In this document: positions 28,152 through 40,960 of the stretch, in pieces | Numbering within the stretch: position 1 is the first letter of the stretch | Layout: the number at the start of each line of letters is the position of its first letter | From: Phoenix dactylifera | Lineage: Eukaryota; Streptophyta; Magnoliopsida; Arecales; Arecaceae | Assembly (NCBI RefSeq): GCF_009389715.1 | Contig: NC_052392.1 | Coordinates: 39,537,668-39,601,667, forward strand | DNA: 64,000 nt | Direction: 5' to 3' | The notes under the pieces: model-generated | The model's database searches: none | Seen by the model: only the letters and a program-made list of their open reading frames with translations | What the model was told of the DNA's origin: nothing | Program-made: the position numbers and the translations under genes

Positions 28152-31100
28152 TTTTCTTTTACATGCTTGGCCTTTTATGTTCTTGTATGCAATTCTTATA
28201 AACTTCCCAAATTCTCTTGTTAATTTTTGCTGAACTGTTTGTGAAACATCAGGAGAAGCATATGCTGTTTGTTAGGCTATGAAGCCAAATATATAAGTAA
28301 AGGACAGACCCTATATTCCTCACAAGCAGCACATTAGATTGCAGTGCTACTGGCCTGTTTATGCTGGTGATTTTATAGACATGGGTCCTACACTTCCAAA
28401 ATTTGGGTGTCATTTAGCTAACTGGCTTCTGCCTTCTCCCAGGAGTGGAGAGCATGTTTGCGAATTCATTGGAAGGGTTTAAGTGTGTTTGAGGGTGAGT
28501 TAACGCCCTTTGGATCCTCTTGAATTCTTGCTTGAATTGGAGTGCTCCACTTAGATATCCAGTTCCGCATCACTCATCGTTTTTTCTATTGTGGAAAAAC
28601 TTACGATTGAGCATATGATTCAATGTATTGGCACGGTTGGCAATTCTTAACCGTTTGACATGTTTAATTTGTCAGATTTTTGACCCATTTCATTTAATAA
28701 ATCGGTGAAGTTCGAGTTAGAAAGATTTATCTAATTTGGAAAATCTCACCATTGGGCATATGATTCAACGTATTAAGCTTTAATTATGGATGGCAATTTT
28801 TAACCATTTAGCATGTTTAATTTGTCTCAACTCGTTATTGATAAAATGGTTAGATGTAGGTTTAGATTTTTGACCTAATTAATAAACCGGTGAAGTTTGA
28901 GTTGAAATATTTTTGTTGTATCTTGTGTCTTATCCGATCCGGTCTGATCGCCATCTTAGGTCTTGGTGCCGTTCTTTGCACGGTGCATTAATAAGCCCAT
29001 CACCATCCTCGTCTTTGGCTACATCACAGGCTCTATCATCTGCCGCCGTCATAGCTGCGGCCAAATCCCGCCGGCCCTCCGGCACCTCTCCCCATCCGAT
29101 CTAGCCCTCCGCGTCCCCAAAATTTTCCCTGTATCCCGGTCAAGCTCTGTGGTTGGAAATGTAATTTGATGGAGGAGTCCCAAGATGGGTCCACACTGAT
29201 AGTCCCTAGAAAAAACGTCCGCAGGATGGCAATTTTCCACCTGGGCCCCTCCGTCTTTAACGCCGGCGTCAAAAATCTCACGTAGCTTGGTTTTGTATTC
29301 ACACCTGGTCCCCGACCAGTCAGCCGTAGTCAGTTAATTCCCCCCCAACAGCTAAACCCACGATTCACACCCATCGCAACCCATCTCTTGCTGGGTCCCA
29401 CGTGTCTCACCCTCGAAAAGAGAGTACGGGTGCAGGGTTCCCGAAAAAAATTTGGTCACGTTAGTCGGCACTCAGGAATGGCCGAAAAGGAGATGCGAAA
29501 TAGGGGTACGTGGCGATCATCCATTTGTAGAGAATGCTGCTCTCGGGTCTTGGCAAAAGTTGTCCCTAGATAACGTGTTGGGAGGACCGACTCATGGGCA
29601 AGGAGAAGGACAACTTTTCTACATTGACTAGAATCCAGGGACACTGGACCCATTCTTATTTCAGCACTATTATATTACAAATAATTAATATCAAAACCAG
29701 ATGGAAACAAGTTATAATGGTCCAGACTTGAACCTTTATGTTCTCTTGTTTAAAGGATTTTAGAATAAACTACTTTATTTTAATATTGACAAAAAAATGA
29801 GGCATTTTTCAAATGCAAACATGCATCAAACTCAATTAATACACATATATTTGATATTACAAAAATAATCTTCTTTATTTTCTTTTTTTAAGGATATTTT
29901 TTGGCAAAAACAATTCCTTTTAGTTGCTTAAACAAAAAAAGAAAAAAGACTTTACTGGGCTACTGCTTCAAGTCTTGAAAATGAAGACCATTTAGTTTGA
30001 TTAATACATAGATATTGGCAATGGAGCAAAAGACTTGAATACTTTTCTTATAGATAGTTCAGTTCCGTGTCAGTTTGTGCAGGAGGAGTGGAAATGGGAT
30101 GGAAAAAGTGGGGACTAACCCCTCCTAGCCTATAAAAAGGATAAATTAATCTAATAGGATCTACTCATTCCAATCGAGTCATTCTTGCCAAATAAAAAGG
30201 CACTTTTTATGAATTTGATAATTGAGTAATTTTTATACAAAATTACCACGAAATGCTCCAATATAATCTCAAATGATTTTTTTTACTAAAGAAAACATAA
30301 ACTTAAATTCGTAATAAAAAATATTCTGTGTGCCTTAAATGGTGCCTCGATATGCATCTAAACTAGATTTTTGTGGAATCATCAAGGATGGTACAAGTGT
30401 TAAAAGCTAAATAAACAACTCCACCTATTAAAATTATGTTTAGTCCTTGTTCGGGATCGATGCTTGATACGCTAAGCAATATTTTTGGCAAATATAAAAG
30501 TAAAATAAATATTTTTTTTGATTCTTATTTAAAGCCTCAATATATTTTTACTATAGTACAAAGTTTAGAATCCAAAAAGAAGAAGCATAGATTAGGTATT
30601 TGGAAGAAATTTTTCTAAATTTCACCAAATAAAAATAGAACATGCCCTATGAATTTTATAAAATAAAATATAGATATGTGTATTGAGATAACTAGCATTT
30701 GGAGAGACAATAATAAGGAACAAACCCACAACGTCACTAATAATTCAAAGTTCAAACAATAACAAACGCCAACTACTCTGAAAACACTATTTGGGTTGAG
30801 AAGAGTGAGCTGTCTAGTGCATTCTGAGATATACTATATTTTAACTTTTTTAAATGTATCAATACTAGAGCTGTAAGAATCATTTATTTTAGCAATAATA
30901 ATATACGAGGTTTTGGGGGAAGGGGAGGAAAAGTATATATATATTTTTTTGGGTAGAAATATATATAGCATTTTGTGACTTTTAACTTTGGGGGGAAAGG
31001 GCAACAAACTGTTGCTATTGGTGGTGGGGTTGGCTGAGTCTTCCAAACGACTCCACCCCTTCTTTTTCTATCCTGAGAAGTCTTCCACCCTCGGGTCGTT

Positions 31101-31216
31101 GCTGATTTCCGCGTTCCCATTCAGGGCAACCCCTTCTCTCCTCCCACTTTTTTGTTTTTTTTAAGGGTTTGGACTGGATTTCGTCGGTCGGACTCCTTTC
31201 CGCTCTTCTACGAGCC
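28152..31216. other. Intergenic spacer between reductase and receptor-kinase genes
   Basis: It begins with the reductase 3' UTR. It then has a diverged tandem repeat (28597-28905) and a GC-richer island (about 28960-29300) in which I recognise no product. The rest is AT-rich. The promoter and 5' leader of the receptor kinase should lie in roughly 30900-31216. No TATA box stands out among many AT-rich runs. Confidence 0.5.
28597..28905. repeat. Diverged tandem duplication
   Basis: Two units begin at about 28597 and 28738. They share GCATATGATTCAA, then CATGTTTAATTTGTC, then AGATTTTTGACC and AATAAA(T/C)CGGTGAAGTT in the same order. The second unit has an extra segment of about 35 bp. Confidence 0.7.
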
Positions 31217-33310
31217 ATGGCCGTCTCTGGTGAGTGACCAGGTTGCGATTTTTATGTCATTTTTTCAAGAATTTAAGCTACTCTTTTAGTCTGTGAGTAG
31301 GTTGTTACTGGAATCTTCTTGCTAGTTTGGATCAAGTTGGCATCTTTGATCTTTCTTCCGGGGGGTGTGCTTGGAGTTTAGTTGTGCTGCTGAATTTGGC
31401 CTCTCTAGTGATGGAGTTTTGTGAATTTAGAGATCTCGGTGGTGTTCTTCAATGTTTTTCTCCACCAATTTTTTTGGTAAAGGTTCGGCTTTTCATATGG
31501 TGGGTTTGATGGGGGAACTATGGGGCCAAAAGAAATTTTATTTTGAATATTGAATTTTATGTTTTCTTCCATTAGGATCGCAGTTCAGTTATCCTCTTTT
31601 TGTACGCCTTGTTTGTCATGTATGAAATGTTCTAATTCTTCTTGTTGTTGTTATTAGTAATAATTCTGGATTGAACTTGCTGAGTTTTGATGGTGGAAGT
31701 GAAAGGTCTTCTGAGGTTGATTACTCAATAACATGCGTTTTTTTGGATCATAAATGGTAATTTCTTATGGTGGTCTGTCTGCTGGAAATGATCTGTTTTT
31801 TTTTTCTTTAGATAATTGTGCATACAAGTTGCTGTGATTTGATGGTGGAAGTGATTGGTGTTTTCTGAGGTTAATTCTATGATTATTTGGTTTTTCTGTT
31901 TATATATTGGTAACTTATGTGATTGGTATAGTTGGATCTGATGGGTTTAAAATTGGGTTTCTAGTCATTAAGGTTTTGTGGGTTTAAAATTGCACCTTAG
32001 TGCTCTAGTTGTTTACTTTTATGTTACTTTATCAGGTCTATTTTTTTATCTCCTTGGTTGAACTTTTAGCTTCCTGAATCAGTGGCTTTGGATCTTGCTG
32101 GAATTTGGTTTTGAGTTTCACTGGGTTGGAAGTGTTGGATAAGAGAGTTCAATAGGTCGACAGTCAGGGCCAAATATTCTTTCTGGCGTACAGATCTTTT
32201 ATGCTGATTACAAGGAAGCAGCAGATTTCTTTTTTCCATTGGTTTTTCCAAATATGCCTTCTCCTCCAATCCTTTAAGTTCTGGTGACAAAATAACTTTT
32301 CTAGGATTGGAGCCTGTTGGGCCGAGTTCTTGGGTTGTACGGTCTGGAATCGAACAGTTTCTATATTCTGCATAGTGTACTTCTTCTGTTGTGCAGACTG
32401 TGCATGTAAATTGCTCGTCTTTTTTGGATTCATTCTTTCCGTTCTGAATAAGTCAGATATTGGTGTTTTTGATGGGTGGTGGCGCTAGAGTTGAATATGG
32501 TCAGTGAATATTAATATGTGAGTCAATTATTCTGTGTGGTTGGATCTTTTGTGATTCTAACTTGCTTCTTAATTTTTCTATCAAGCATGTGTATGGTTCA
32601 TCTAATGCTCAGGTAAAAGTTGAATTAGGTTTCACTGCTGCTTCTTCTTCTTCAAGCAGACAAATGTATCATCAGATTTGTTTTGCTTGCTCATTCTACA
32701 TGTGACGTATAATCTTTGAGGTTGTGTATGAGTAACTAAATACTTCCTGTCCCTATAACTGTTTTCTCTATTTTTAGCTGTTAGACTGAGTTCTAGCTCT
32801 TGGTAGTGACATGTTTTACATTGTGATCTCTGTGTCATGTCTTTACTATGTTATGGCATGAAAATTGAGGACATATGGCCAAAGTTCTTCTTTCGCCGTC
32901 TCACCTGTTGAACTTCCATATGGTTGTCTTTACTCTTCGGAACTTCCTGGCCTTTGAACCTTACTAGGAGAAACCTTCTAGATAGGGGGATAAACCCTCT
33001 TTGGAACTCTCCAAGAACTCGTACGTACACCTGCTTCCTAAGCACTTCCTTCCTACGAAGTTTTTAAATGTCTGCTTTCCTGAACCCGCATCTACTTACT
33101 AATATTTTTAACATTCAAGGCGGAATATATTAAATTACTTGGCTGCCTTTTGCTTGTTGGGTTTAGAATCTGTAGTTATTATAATATATTTCTTATTTAG
33201 CATGATAAAATCCATTTTTTTAAAAAACTTGGTTCATATTTTGTGCAGGTACAACTGGAACCTGGAGAGCAATAATGCTTGTCCATTATATAGCTTCGTC
33301 GGTTGCCTAG
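31217..33310 (+). promoter_or_regulatory. Spliced upstream ORF in the receptor-kinase 5' leader
   Basis: An ATG at 31217 in strong context (G at -3, G at +4) reads 13 nt to a GT donor at 31230. Joining to the AG acceptor before 33249 gives a 23-codon frame that stops at 33308-33310, 43 nt before the main ATG. If the intron is retained, the frame stops after six codons. The splice sites (CTCTG|GTGAGT and TTGTGCAG|GT) fit plant consensus, but the leader intron itself is inferred. Confidence 0.5.
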
Positions 33311-33353
33311 TATCTGTGTTCAGCAGACGTGCCTAGTTTGTTACTTATTGTTT

Positions 33354-35303
33354 ATGGCCATGGAAAGTATAGCTGTCGCTATTCTTCTTCAAACCCTTCT
33401 CTGGTTATGGCTGGGTAATATATGTTATGGTACTGAAACTGATATTAAATGCCTGAAAACATTACAACAATCATTGAAAGACCCCAACAACATGCTGACA
33501 TATTCGTGGAAATTTGATAACTTGACTGAGGGCTTCATGTGCAAATTTAATGGCGTAGATTGCTGGCATCCTGATGAAAGCAGGGTCCTTAATCTGCATC
33601 TCTCCAACATGGGTCTTCAAGGACAATTCCCGTCAGGCCTTGAGTATTGTACGAGTTTGACTGGACTGGATCTCTCAAGCAACAACTTTTCTGGACCCAT
33701 TCCAGCTGATATCTCAAAAAAGCTGCCGTATGTAACTTCTCTTGATCTCTCCTATAACAGTTTCTCAGGTGAAATTCCAGTGAACCTGTCAAATTGTACC
33801 TACCTTAATATCCTCAATCTTCAACACAACCGACTGTCTGGACAGATCCCTTGGCAACTGAGCCGTCTTGATCGATTGACGACATTCAGTGTGGCTGACA
33901 ATTTGTTGACAGGACCAATTCCTTCATTTAAGAATTCCTTCGATGCTATAAACTTCGCAAACAATAAAGGGCTTTGTGGGAAACCCTTGGATAATTGCAA
34001 GGGACCTCCAAAGAAAAGCCATACTGCAGTCATCATAGGAGCAGCCATTGGTGGTGTGCTATTTACCATCATAATTGTGGGAGTTATTCTATTCTATTGT
34101 TTGCGTAACGTGCCTATCAAGAAAAAGGAAAAGGATGCTGATGAAAACAAGTGGGTGAAGAGCATAAAGGGAGCCAAAGGCATCAAGGCAAGCTGACTAT
34201 ATTTCATGTCCTCTTAATTTAAATCTTTAATGACACCTTAAGTACTATATTCTTTTTATCTTATTTAAGGTCCATATAGACTTACAATGAATTCTTATAT
34301 CCAGGTTTCTATGTTCGAGGAGTCCATTTCAAAAATGAAGTTGAGCGATCTCATGAAAGCAACCAATGATTTTAGCAAAGAGAACATCATTGGTACAGGG
34401 AGAACGGGAACTATGTACAAGGCGATGCTTTCTGATGGCTCTTATCTTGCTGTCAAAAGGCTACAGGATTCCCAACATTCTGAATCACAGTTCACCTCAG
34501 AGATGGCAACATTAGGAAATGTAAGGCATCGCAACTTGGTTCCTCTTCTGGGCTATTGTGTTGCTAAGAAGGAGAGGTTGTTAGTATACAAACACATGCC
34601 CAGGGGGACCCTTTTTGATCAATTACATCAGGTGGATGGCGAGGAGAAATTAATGGAATGGCCACTGAGGCTAAGAATCAGTATTGGGGCAGCAAGAGGT
34701 CTAGCATGGCTTCACCATAGTTGCAACCCCCGCATCCTTCATCGTAACATAAGCTCCAAATGCATCCTTCTGGATGAAGATTATGAACCTAAGATATCTG
34801 ACTTTGGACTTGCAAGGCTTATGAATCCAGTTGATACCCATCTTAGCACTTTCGTCAATGGTGAGTTTGGTGACTTGGGGTATGTGGCCCCTGAATATGC
34901 ACGCACTCTGGTGGCAACTCCAAAGGGCGATGTTTACAGTTTTGGAACAGTTCTACTTGAGCTGGTTACTGGTGAAAGACCAACTCAGGTGTCTAAAGCT
35001 CCAGAAAGCTTCAAAGGCAGCTTGGCGGAGTGGATTACGTATCTTTCAAACAGTTCTTTTCTTCAGGATGCCATTGATAAGTCCTTAATAGGAAAGGATT
35101 ATGACAGGGAGCTCCTCCAGTTTTTGAAGGTTGCATGTTCTTGTGTTCTGTCAGATCCTAAGGAGAGGCCAACTATGTTTGAAGTATACCAGCTCCTAAG
35201 AGCTATCGGGGAAAGATATCACTTTACTGCTGATGATGAAATAATGCTGCAACCTGAGAGTACTGATGCTGATTACCTGGATGAACTTATTGTGGCACAG
35301 TGA
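33354..35303 (+). CDS. LRR receptor-like (pseudo)kinase, BIR1 / At5g48380 type
   Basis: The protein is 610 residues in two coding exons, 33354-34187 and 34305-35303. Order: signal peptide (about 1-26), a cysteine-containing LRR cap, about five leucine-rich repeats (78-190), one membrane helix (about 224-248), a basic juxtamembrane stretch, then a kinase domain. The kinase domain has a glycine loop GTGRTG (308-313), Lys329 and DFG (444-446). The catalytic loop reads HRN (424-426) instead of HRD, so phosphotransfer is doubtful, and relatives are annotated as probably inactive. In Arabidopsis the family works at the plasma membrane with BAK1-type co-receptors and restrains immunity and cell death. 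That role is transferred by resemblance. The exons join only through a GC-AG intron (34188-34304, donor AAG|GCAAGC). No GT donor keeps the frame. The ATG at 33354 is followed by another at 33360, and either gives the signal peptide. Confidence 0.93.
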
Positions 35304-37792
35304 GACAGTTGGCTGAATGCAGAAGAAAAGCAAATTATCACTAGTTTTATGAATTCTTGTGCTACAACCCCCTTTTTCTATTCATGAGATACACTTTTAC
35401 CTGCCTTGCACATGCATAGCACGTGCTCGAGTCTCGTAATTGTTTTGCTGAAAGGAGCAAAGCAGCTTAGATCAAATTATCATAGATGGAGAGATCTATA
35501 TGTACTGCCCACTGGCTGTCTTTTGTATATCAGGTATATGTAGATTGCCATGCTGCATATTTTAGGTGAAATTTTAGTTTTCTAAAATAATGTATACACT
35601 ATCAATTAGACAGTGATTCTAGTATTTTACTTGCCTTTTTGTGGCGAAGACATCATATCACCTTCAGGTCTATCTTTCCAAGTTCACCAAGAAGCATACG
35701 TAATAATTAGCATGTTTATTCCGTTGAAATGAGCTCCATAAGCTACAGGGGTACAGGTTGATTTTGTATTCGAATCCAAAATGTTTGGTTTTTAATCTCT
35801 AGTTTTTTTTCTTCTCCTTCTGCGTGAAGGAAGTTGACAGTTGAAATTTTACATTAAATGTTTTGCATGGAATAATGCAGACCTGAACTGAAATTTTACT
35901 TCTTAATAATCACAACCATGGCAAATATGGGATGTCGCATCTCCTGCACCGTTCTTTGTTTTATCATGGGACCACATCAGTTCAATTTAGTTCTTCTTTG
36001 GTATTGTCCTAAACTTTTCCTCCCAATTGCTGGCCGCCTGCTCTGTTAGAAAATGCCTCACAAGCGTAATTGGTTCGATAACTAAATTCAAAATTACTGA
36101 CACATAAATGAATGACCCTTAAAGCAGGAACAAGATAGTGATCTTAAACTTTAGAGGTTGAATCACTGTTGTTTATTTGACTTGTTCCAATTACATAACT
36201 AGTTGCCTTTTCTTTCCTTCCTTTTGAGTGAATATGAAAGTTTTAGATTTGGCTAAATTAATCCCAGAGAGTGATTTTAAACTGCAGAAACACTGTTTTT
36301 CATTTGGCTTGTAACAGTAACTTTACTAGTTGCTTTTTTCTGTCTTCTCTTTTGGATGAATATCTCATATTTTATTCAAATTTGGCTAAATTAACCTCAT
36401 ACGTAACCTGCTCACATTAGAAATGGCTATTTATTGCCTTGTTGCTGATTTTATTCATCCAGATGATTGCTTATCATTGTACTGAGATTGCTTATGTTTT
36501 ATGTTTGGCTCCTGGAAGTTTCTCAAATCTTTTAACATAAGTCTTGATGCCTATGTAGATAAAGAACAGCTGACACTTTGATTGCGAGAGTTTCAACTTT
36601 CTTCGGCAAATTTCAACATTGAAATTGCATGACATGATCTTATCTGTCACAATTAAAGCTTGATATCCAGCAGTAAAATGTGGGGAACTTTGCAGGTGCT
36701 ATTTGAAATATTAATATATTATAAAGAGATTTATGAGACTCACTTGTGCATCTAGGGACTTGCAGTAAGGGTGTAGACAAAGCACTCTTAAAGCATATTT
36801 AGTTTTGTTCCAAATATGAAAAAAACTGTGTTTCTCTCCCTTTCCCTTTCTTTTGGTAGTCTATATGAAAAATGGTTTCCAATGTCTCAAAGGAAAATCC
36901 TAAAACAAGCTTGGGTGGATTTCTTCTCCCTTTGTTCCAGAAACAAAGTGTTAGAATGATTACCAAGTCTAGCAAATTACTGCAATGACCAACTCTAGCA
37001 AATAACAACAAGAGTTATGTGCCTCGGTGACCAAAGACTGAAATCTTTGAATAAATATTAAAAAAAAATCAATATCTAAAAGTAGCAGTTAATCTTAAGG
37101 AAAATACTTTGGGGTGTCTATTAATACACATGGAAAGTTTATAAGACTGCTATCTTAGTGATTCATCATTCAACCACCCCCTAAGTATCAGGTTGCACAA
37201 ATCTCCTTTCTCCATGTGACAAAGGGAACTTTAGCATTGCTCCAACCTTATATAATTATACCGGCTGAGATGATATCTCGAGTCTTATACAGCTTAGAAC
37301 TCAGAATATCTCAATCCATTTAAAAATTTTTCCATTTTTTATCTGGATTGAGATGCACTAAACCACCATCCATCTTTGATATCGTCCATGGTGAATATCT
37401 CAGCAATTGGGAACCTTAGCTCCATATTCTTGAATAGATGGTGTATTCAATCAAAAAAAAAAAACAGAGAGAAAAAAAAGATGCTGATGATACCACTACA
37501 TTTAGGTAGTTACACGTTTTGCCGTATCGGTTGGAATTGAATGGTACGTGATGTACCATACAGATATTTGGTACATCGAAAAAAATTCTATACCGTACCG
37601 ATACAGTGTTTGATGACACTAGTATGGAGTCCAGTATCGAGATAATAAATTTTGGATGGTTGTACTTAATCATGAACAGGGAATCATCTTATCTGGTATT
37701 CCAATGGTAATATGCAAGTCGTCATCTTTTAGTTGTGTTTAGATGTCGAGCTTAAATTATCTGTTGATAAAATCGTGCACCTTTGATGAGCC

Positions 37793-37793
37793 C

Positions 37794-37832
<39 letters not shown>
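37793..37832. repeat. Compound (CA)n(TA)n microsatellite
   Basis: CA units run to about 37817 and are followed by TA units to 37832, then a short GA run. It lies in non-coding spacer. Confidence 0.9.
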
Positions 37833-39424
37833 TGAGAGAGAGACGCTACGAGATCTTTAAAATTTTGATAATATAATAAATAATTTATATTATCTCTAAA
37901 ATTTTGGGATCATGAATTTCTTTTCTCCAACGATCTAAATTTTATATGCCGACCTTTAAAACGGGCTTAAAAATCTCTTGTCTAATGAGAGGGCATTGAA
38001 AAGTAAGTGTGCCTTTTTTTTTTTTTTAAGGAAAAAAAAAGTCTACGACAAAGTCTCCGCCCAAGATTGCTACAGGTCAACATGGTCCCACCGGTCAACA
38101 TCACCGCGTGAATGAGGCCAATTCTCGTCGGCATAATTTGTTTCCAGGATAGCTATTCTAGAAAGATAGTAGCTAATCCTCACCTATGATTATTAAATAA
38201 CAGTTCACTTGTTTTTTTTTTTTTTTTCAATACTTGCTCATTTATATGAGTAATTGATACATATACAAGTGTATCGGTATGTAAATAATTTCTCACTATT
38301 ATGACCATGATTCCTCACTAAATGAGGTAAACAATTCGGTTAGGTTGCTCATGGTGTTCTATGATATGAAAGCAGTAATCTTATTGAGGACGCCAGATGC
38401 AATTGAACTGGTATTTCGGAGAACATACGGTTGTATTAATATGATGACTGATTTGGTGACCAATAAATATGTATGGATAGGAACTGGGATACTATTTACT
38501 ACTTAAAAGATGATGGTAAAAGTTAAAAAATTATGTTTTCTTTGAAGAAAAGTTTAAAAACATGGGATTAATGGCCTCGTTGTTTCCTCCTTGTTTCTCA
38601 TTGAGTTAAATCAAATCAAACACTTATAGCAATCATACACGTATGGGATATCAAGATATCATAGATACAAACTAATGGGGTATTCAATGTCCAACTTCCC
38701 TTTTCCCCCCCTTTTTTGTAAGAAAAAGGAGGAATCAATGTTCCACTAGCTCCATTAATGTCTAAATTCCCCCATTGTTTTCCAACCTTATAAAATAATC
38801 TATTTAGATTTGGACGAAACTCGAAAGAATTGCTCTAGAATTGCATTAACTTAAAATATGTAGAAGAAAATATTAATTGGCTCCTAGCTTTCATGATAAG
38901 TCTTTAACTAATTAAGATTTAGGTACCAATTCTTGTGGACCTATGGATAAGCCACAAAACAATCAAATATTTTTAGCTAATGCCTTGATCTATCCTAACA
39001 TTTTCTCAATTTTCTTAAAAGAGAAAAAAAAACGAAAAAGGACTAGCCAATCCCATACGTATCCAAACAAATTTGATTGTTTATGTTACTTTATAACCTT
39101 TGTGTTCATTGCCAATTCCAGTTGTATCAGGAGGAAAAAAATGTTTTGATTACCAGAAGCATTTTAAAGTTCTTTATTTATGACATCTTAGTTTGTTGGA
39201 CATGGCCTCAAGTTTGAAACCAAGAGGAGACTAATTTGTATCAAAGAATTTATACCACTACGCTTTAAAACAAATACAAATCTTTTTCAATCAACTCCTG
39301 GAAATAGCCATATCCGGCCCCTTATAGTGATAAACTTTCAAGATGGTCTTTGTTGAAAAACTGCAACTAATCTACGAGTCGTTTTACATGATTGCTACTA
39401 CATTTGCTTGATGCATTCCTGCTT

Positions 39425-39824
39425 ATGTTTTCTTGTTTGAACATCATAAGTTCGAATATCACTGGCGACAATCAATAATTGATATAGGTTAGGCTGAATG
39501 ATGGGCATAGAGAATTCTTATACTTCAATAGAATATTACCCATTTAATTAAATTTTGCATCCAAGCAAGAAACCTTGATTGAAGTAGGATTCCTAGTAAG
39601 GGGAGTTATATTGATTATTTAGAAATGTTTTCTTGTTTGAACATCATAAGTTAGAATATCGCTGGCAACAATCAATAATTGATATAGGTTAGGCTGAATG
39701 ATGAGCATAGAGAATTCTTATACTTCAATAGAATATTACTCATTGAATTAAATTTTGCATCCAAGCAAGAAACCTTGATTAAAGTAGCATTCCTTGCAAG
39801 GGGAGTTATATTGATTATTTAGAA
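39425..39824. repeat. Direct tandem duplication, 200-bp unit
   Basis: Copy 1 (39425-39624) and copy 2 (39625-39824) both begin ATGTTTTCTTGTTTGAACAT and differ at only a handful of bases. They abut exactly with no internal region, primer-binding site or flanking duplication, so they are a tandem duplication rather than LTRs. Confidence 0.92.
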
Positions 39825-40367
39825 GCTTGCAGTTTCCTAATTTTTGGAAGGCATATGCCAGGACTATACAATAAAGCATTACCATTTTGTGGAAGCCAGC
39901 AGAGAGAGAGAGACCACTAGATTTGGTTGCTTATAATAAAGTAAGCTTACATGATTTTTGGCATATCTATAGCAAGCTTTTGTGACGTGACAAGCTTTGA
40001 TATAGTCAATAAATCCTTTGAATTGAGTGCACCTTTGCTTGTGAGGTTGCACATTCATTGAATTGGCGAACACATTGTTATTTGATTAGGTCAAACACCA
40101 ATATGGGCCTATGCTTCCTTTTTATCTCCAAGCAAGCACATAACACATTCACATACTCTCTTTTCAATAATATGATTAGTTTATTTATATTTTTCAAACT
40201 ATAGTTTTATGCAATTGTGTTATATAAAAATTCAATATCACTAAGTGCTTGGATGGATTTTATCATCCCTTGCCATTTGGATGTGGTAAGAGTTCAATTC
40301 CAGTCAGAGTCAATCCTCAAATTGGACTGAGCGTGCAGTAAAAAAAGTATAAATTAGCCCATCCTAC

Positions 40368-40371
<4 letters not shown>

Positions 40372-40450
<79 letters not shown>
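40372..40450. repeat. (TA)n microsatellite, about 79 bp
   Basis: A pure TA run directly abuts the left end of the fold-back element at 40455. The length may be unreliable in an assembly. Confidence 0.93.
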
Positions 40451-40453
<3 letters not shown>

Positions 40454-40454
40454 G

Positions 40455-40960
40455 ATTGATAACCTACTCTCTGATATGGTAGGTTATCAATCTACCCATT
40501 TTTCATTGGACAAAAAATACCATTATTTTTTGTAACTTTTAAGGGTGCTTTATGTCTTTTTACAATCTCACATTAACTCACCCTCTCAACCCCCAATTAA
40601 TGTTCTCTCCCTCTCTCTCTCTCCGGTGTGTGTATGTATGCATGTATGCATGTATGTATATGTATGTATGTATGTCTATGTATGTATGTATATGTGTGTA
40701 TGTATGTATGTATGTATGTATGTATGTGTATGTATGTATGTATGTGTATGTATGTATGTATGTATGCATATGTATATGTATATGTATGAGAGAGAGAGAG
40801 AGGGAGAGAGCATTAATTGGAGGGGTTAAGAGGGTGAGTAAATGTGAGATTGTAAAAAGACATAAAGTACCCTTAAAAGTTTTAAAAAGTAAGGATATTT
40901 TTTGTCTAATGAAAAATGGGTAGATTGATAACCTACCATAATAGAGAGTAGGTTATCAAC
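40455..40960. mobile_element. Fold-back element with microsatellite loop
   Basis: The left arm (40455-40624) and right arm (40790-40960) are near-perfect reverse complements of about 170 bp. They are separated by an ATGT/GTAT microsatellite (about 40626-40788). Each outer end is itself a small palindrome built from TTGATAACCTAC and its complement. There is no coding capacity. It resembles a non-autonomous DNA element. TA lies at both ends, but with the adjoining TA run the target duplication cannot be read with confidence. Confidence 0.8.
40626..40788. repeat. (TATG)n microsatellite
   Basis: Tetranucleotide TATG/GTAT units with interruptions form the loop of the fold-back element. Apparent reading frames with alternating Cys, Met, Tyr and Val are an artefact of this repeat. 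Confidence 0.93.

Noticed and set aside
28960-29300. GC-rich island as an exon or a separate small gene
   Set aside because: The frames are short on both strands, no domain is recognisable, and splice or start signals are not convincing.
34188-34199. The BIR1-like gene as a truncated LRR protein ending in Ala-Ser-stop
   Set aside because: A GC-AG intron restores the conserved kinase exon in frame, as expected for the family, so a broken gene is less likely.
39425-39824. Paired 200-bp repeats as LTRs of a small retroelement
   Set aside because: The copies abut directly and lack a primer site, purine tract and flanking duplication. A tandem duplication explains them.
40545-40923. Open frames on both strands with Cys-Met-Tyr-Val repeats
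   Set aside because: They arise from the TATG microsatellite inside the fold-back element and are not genes.
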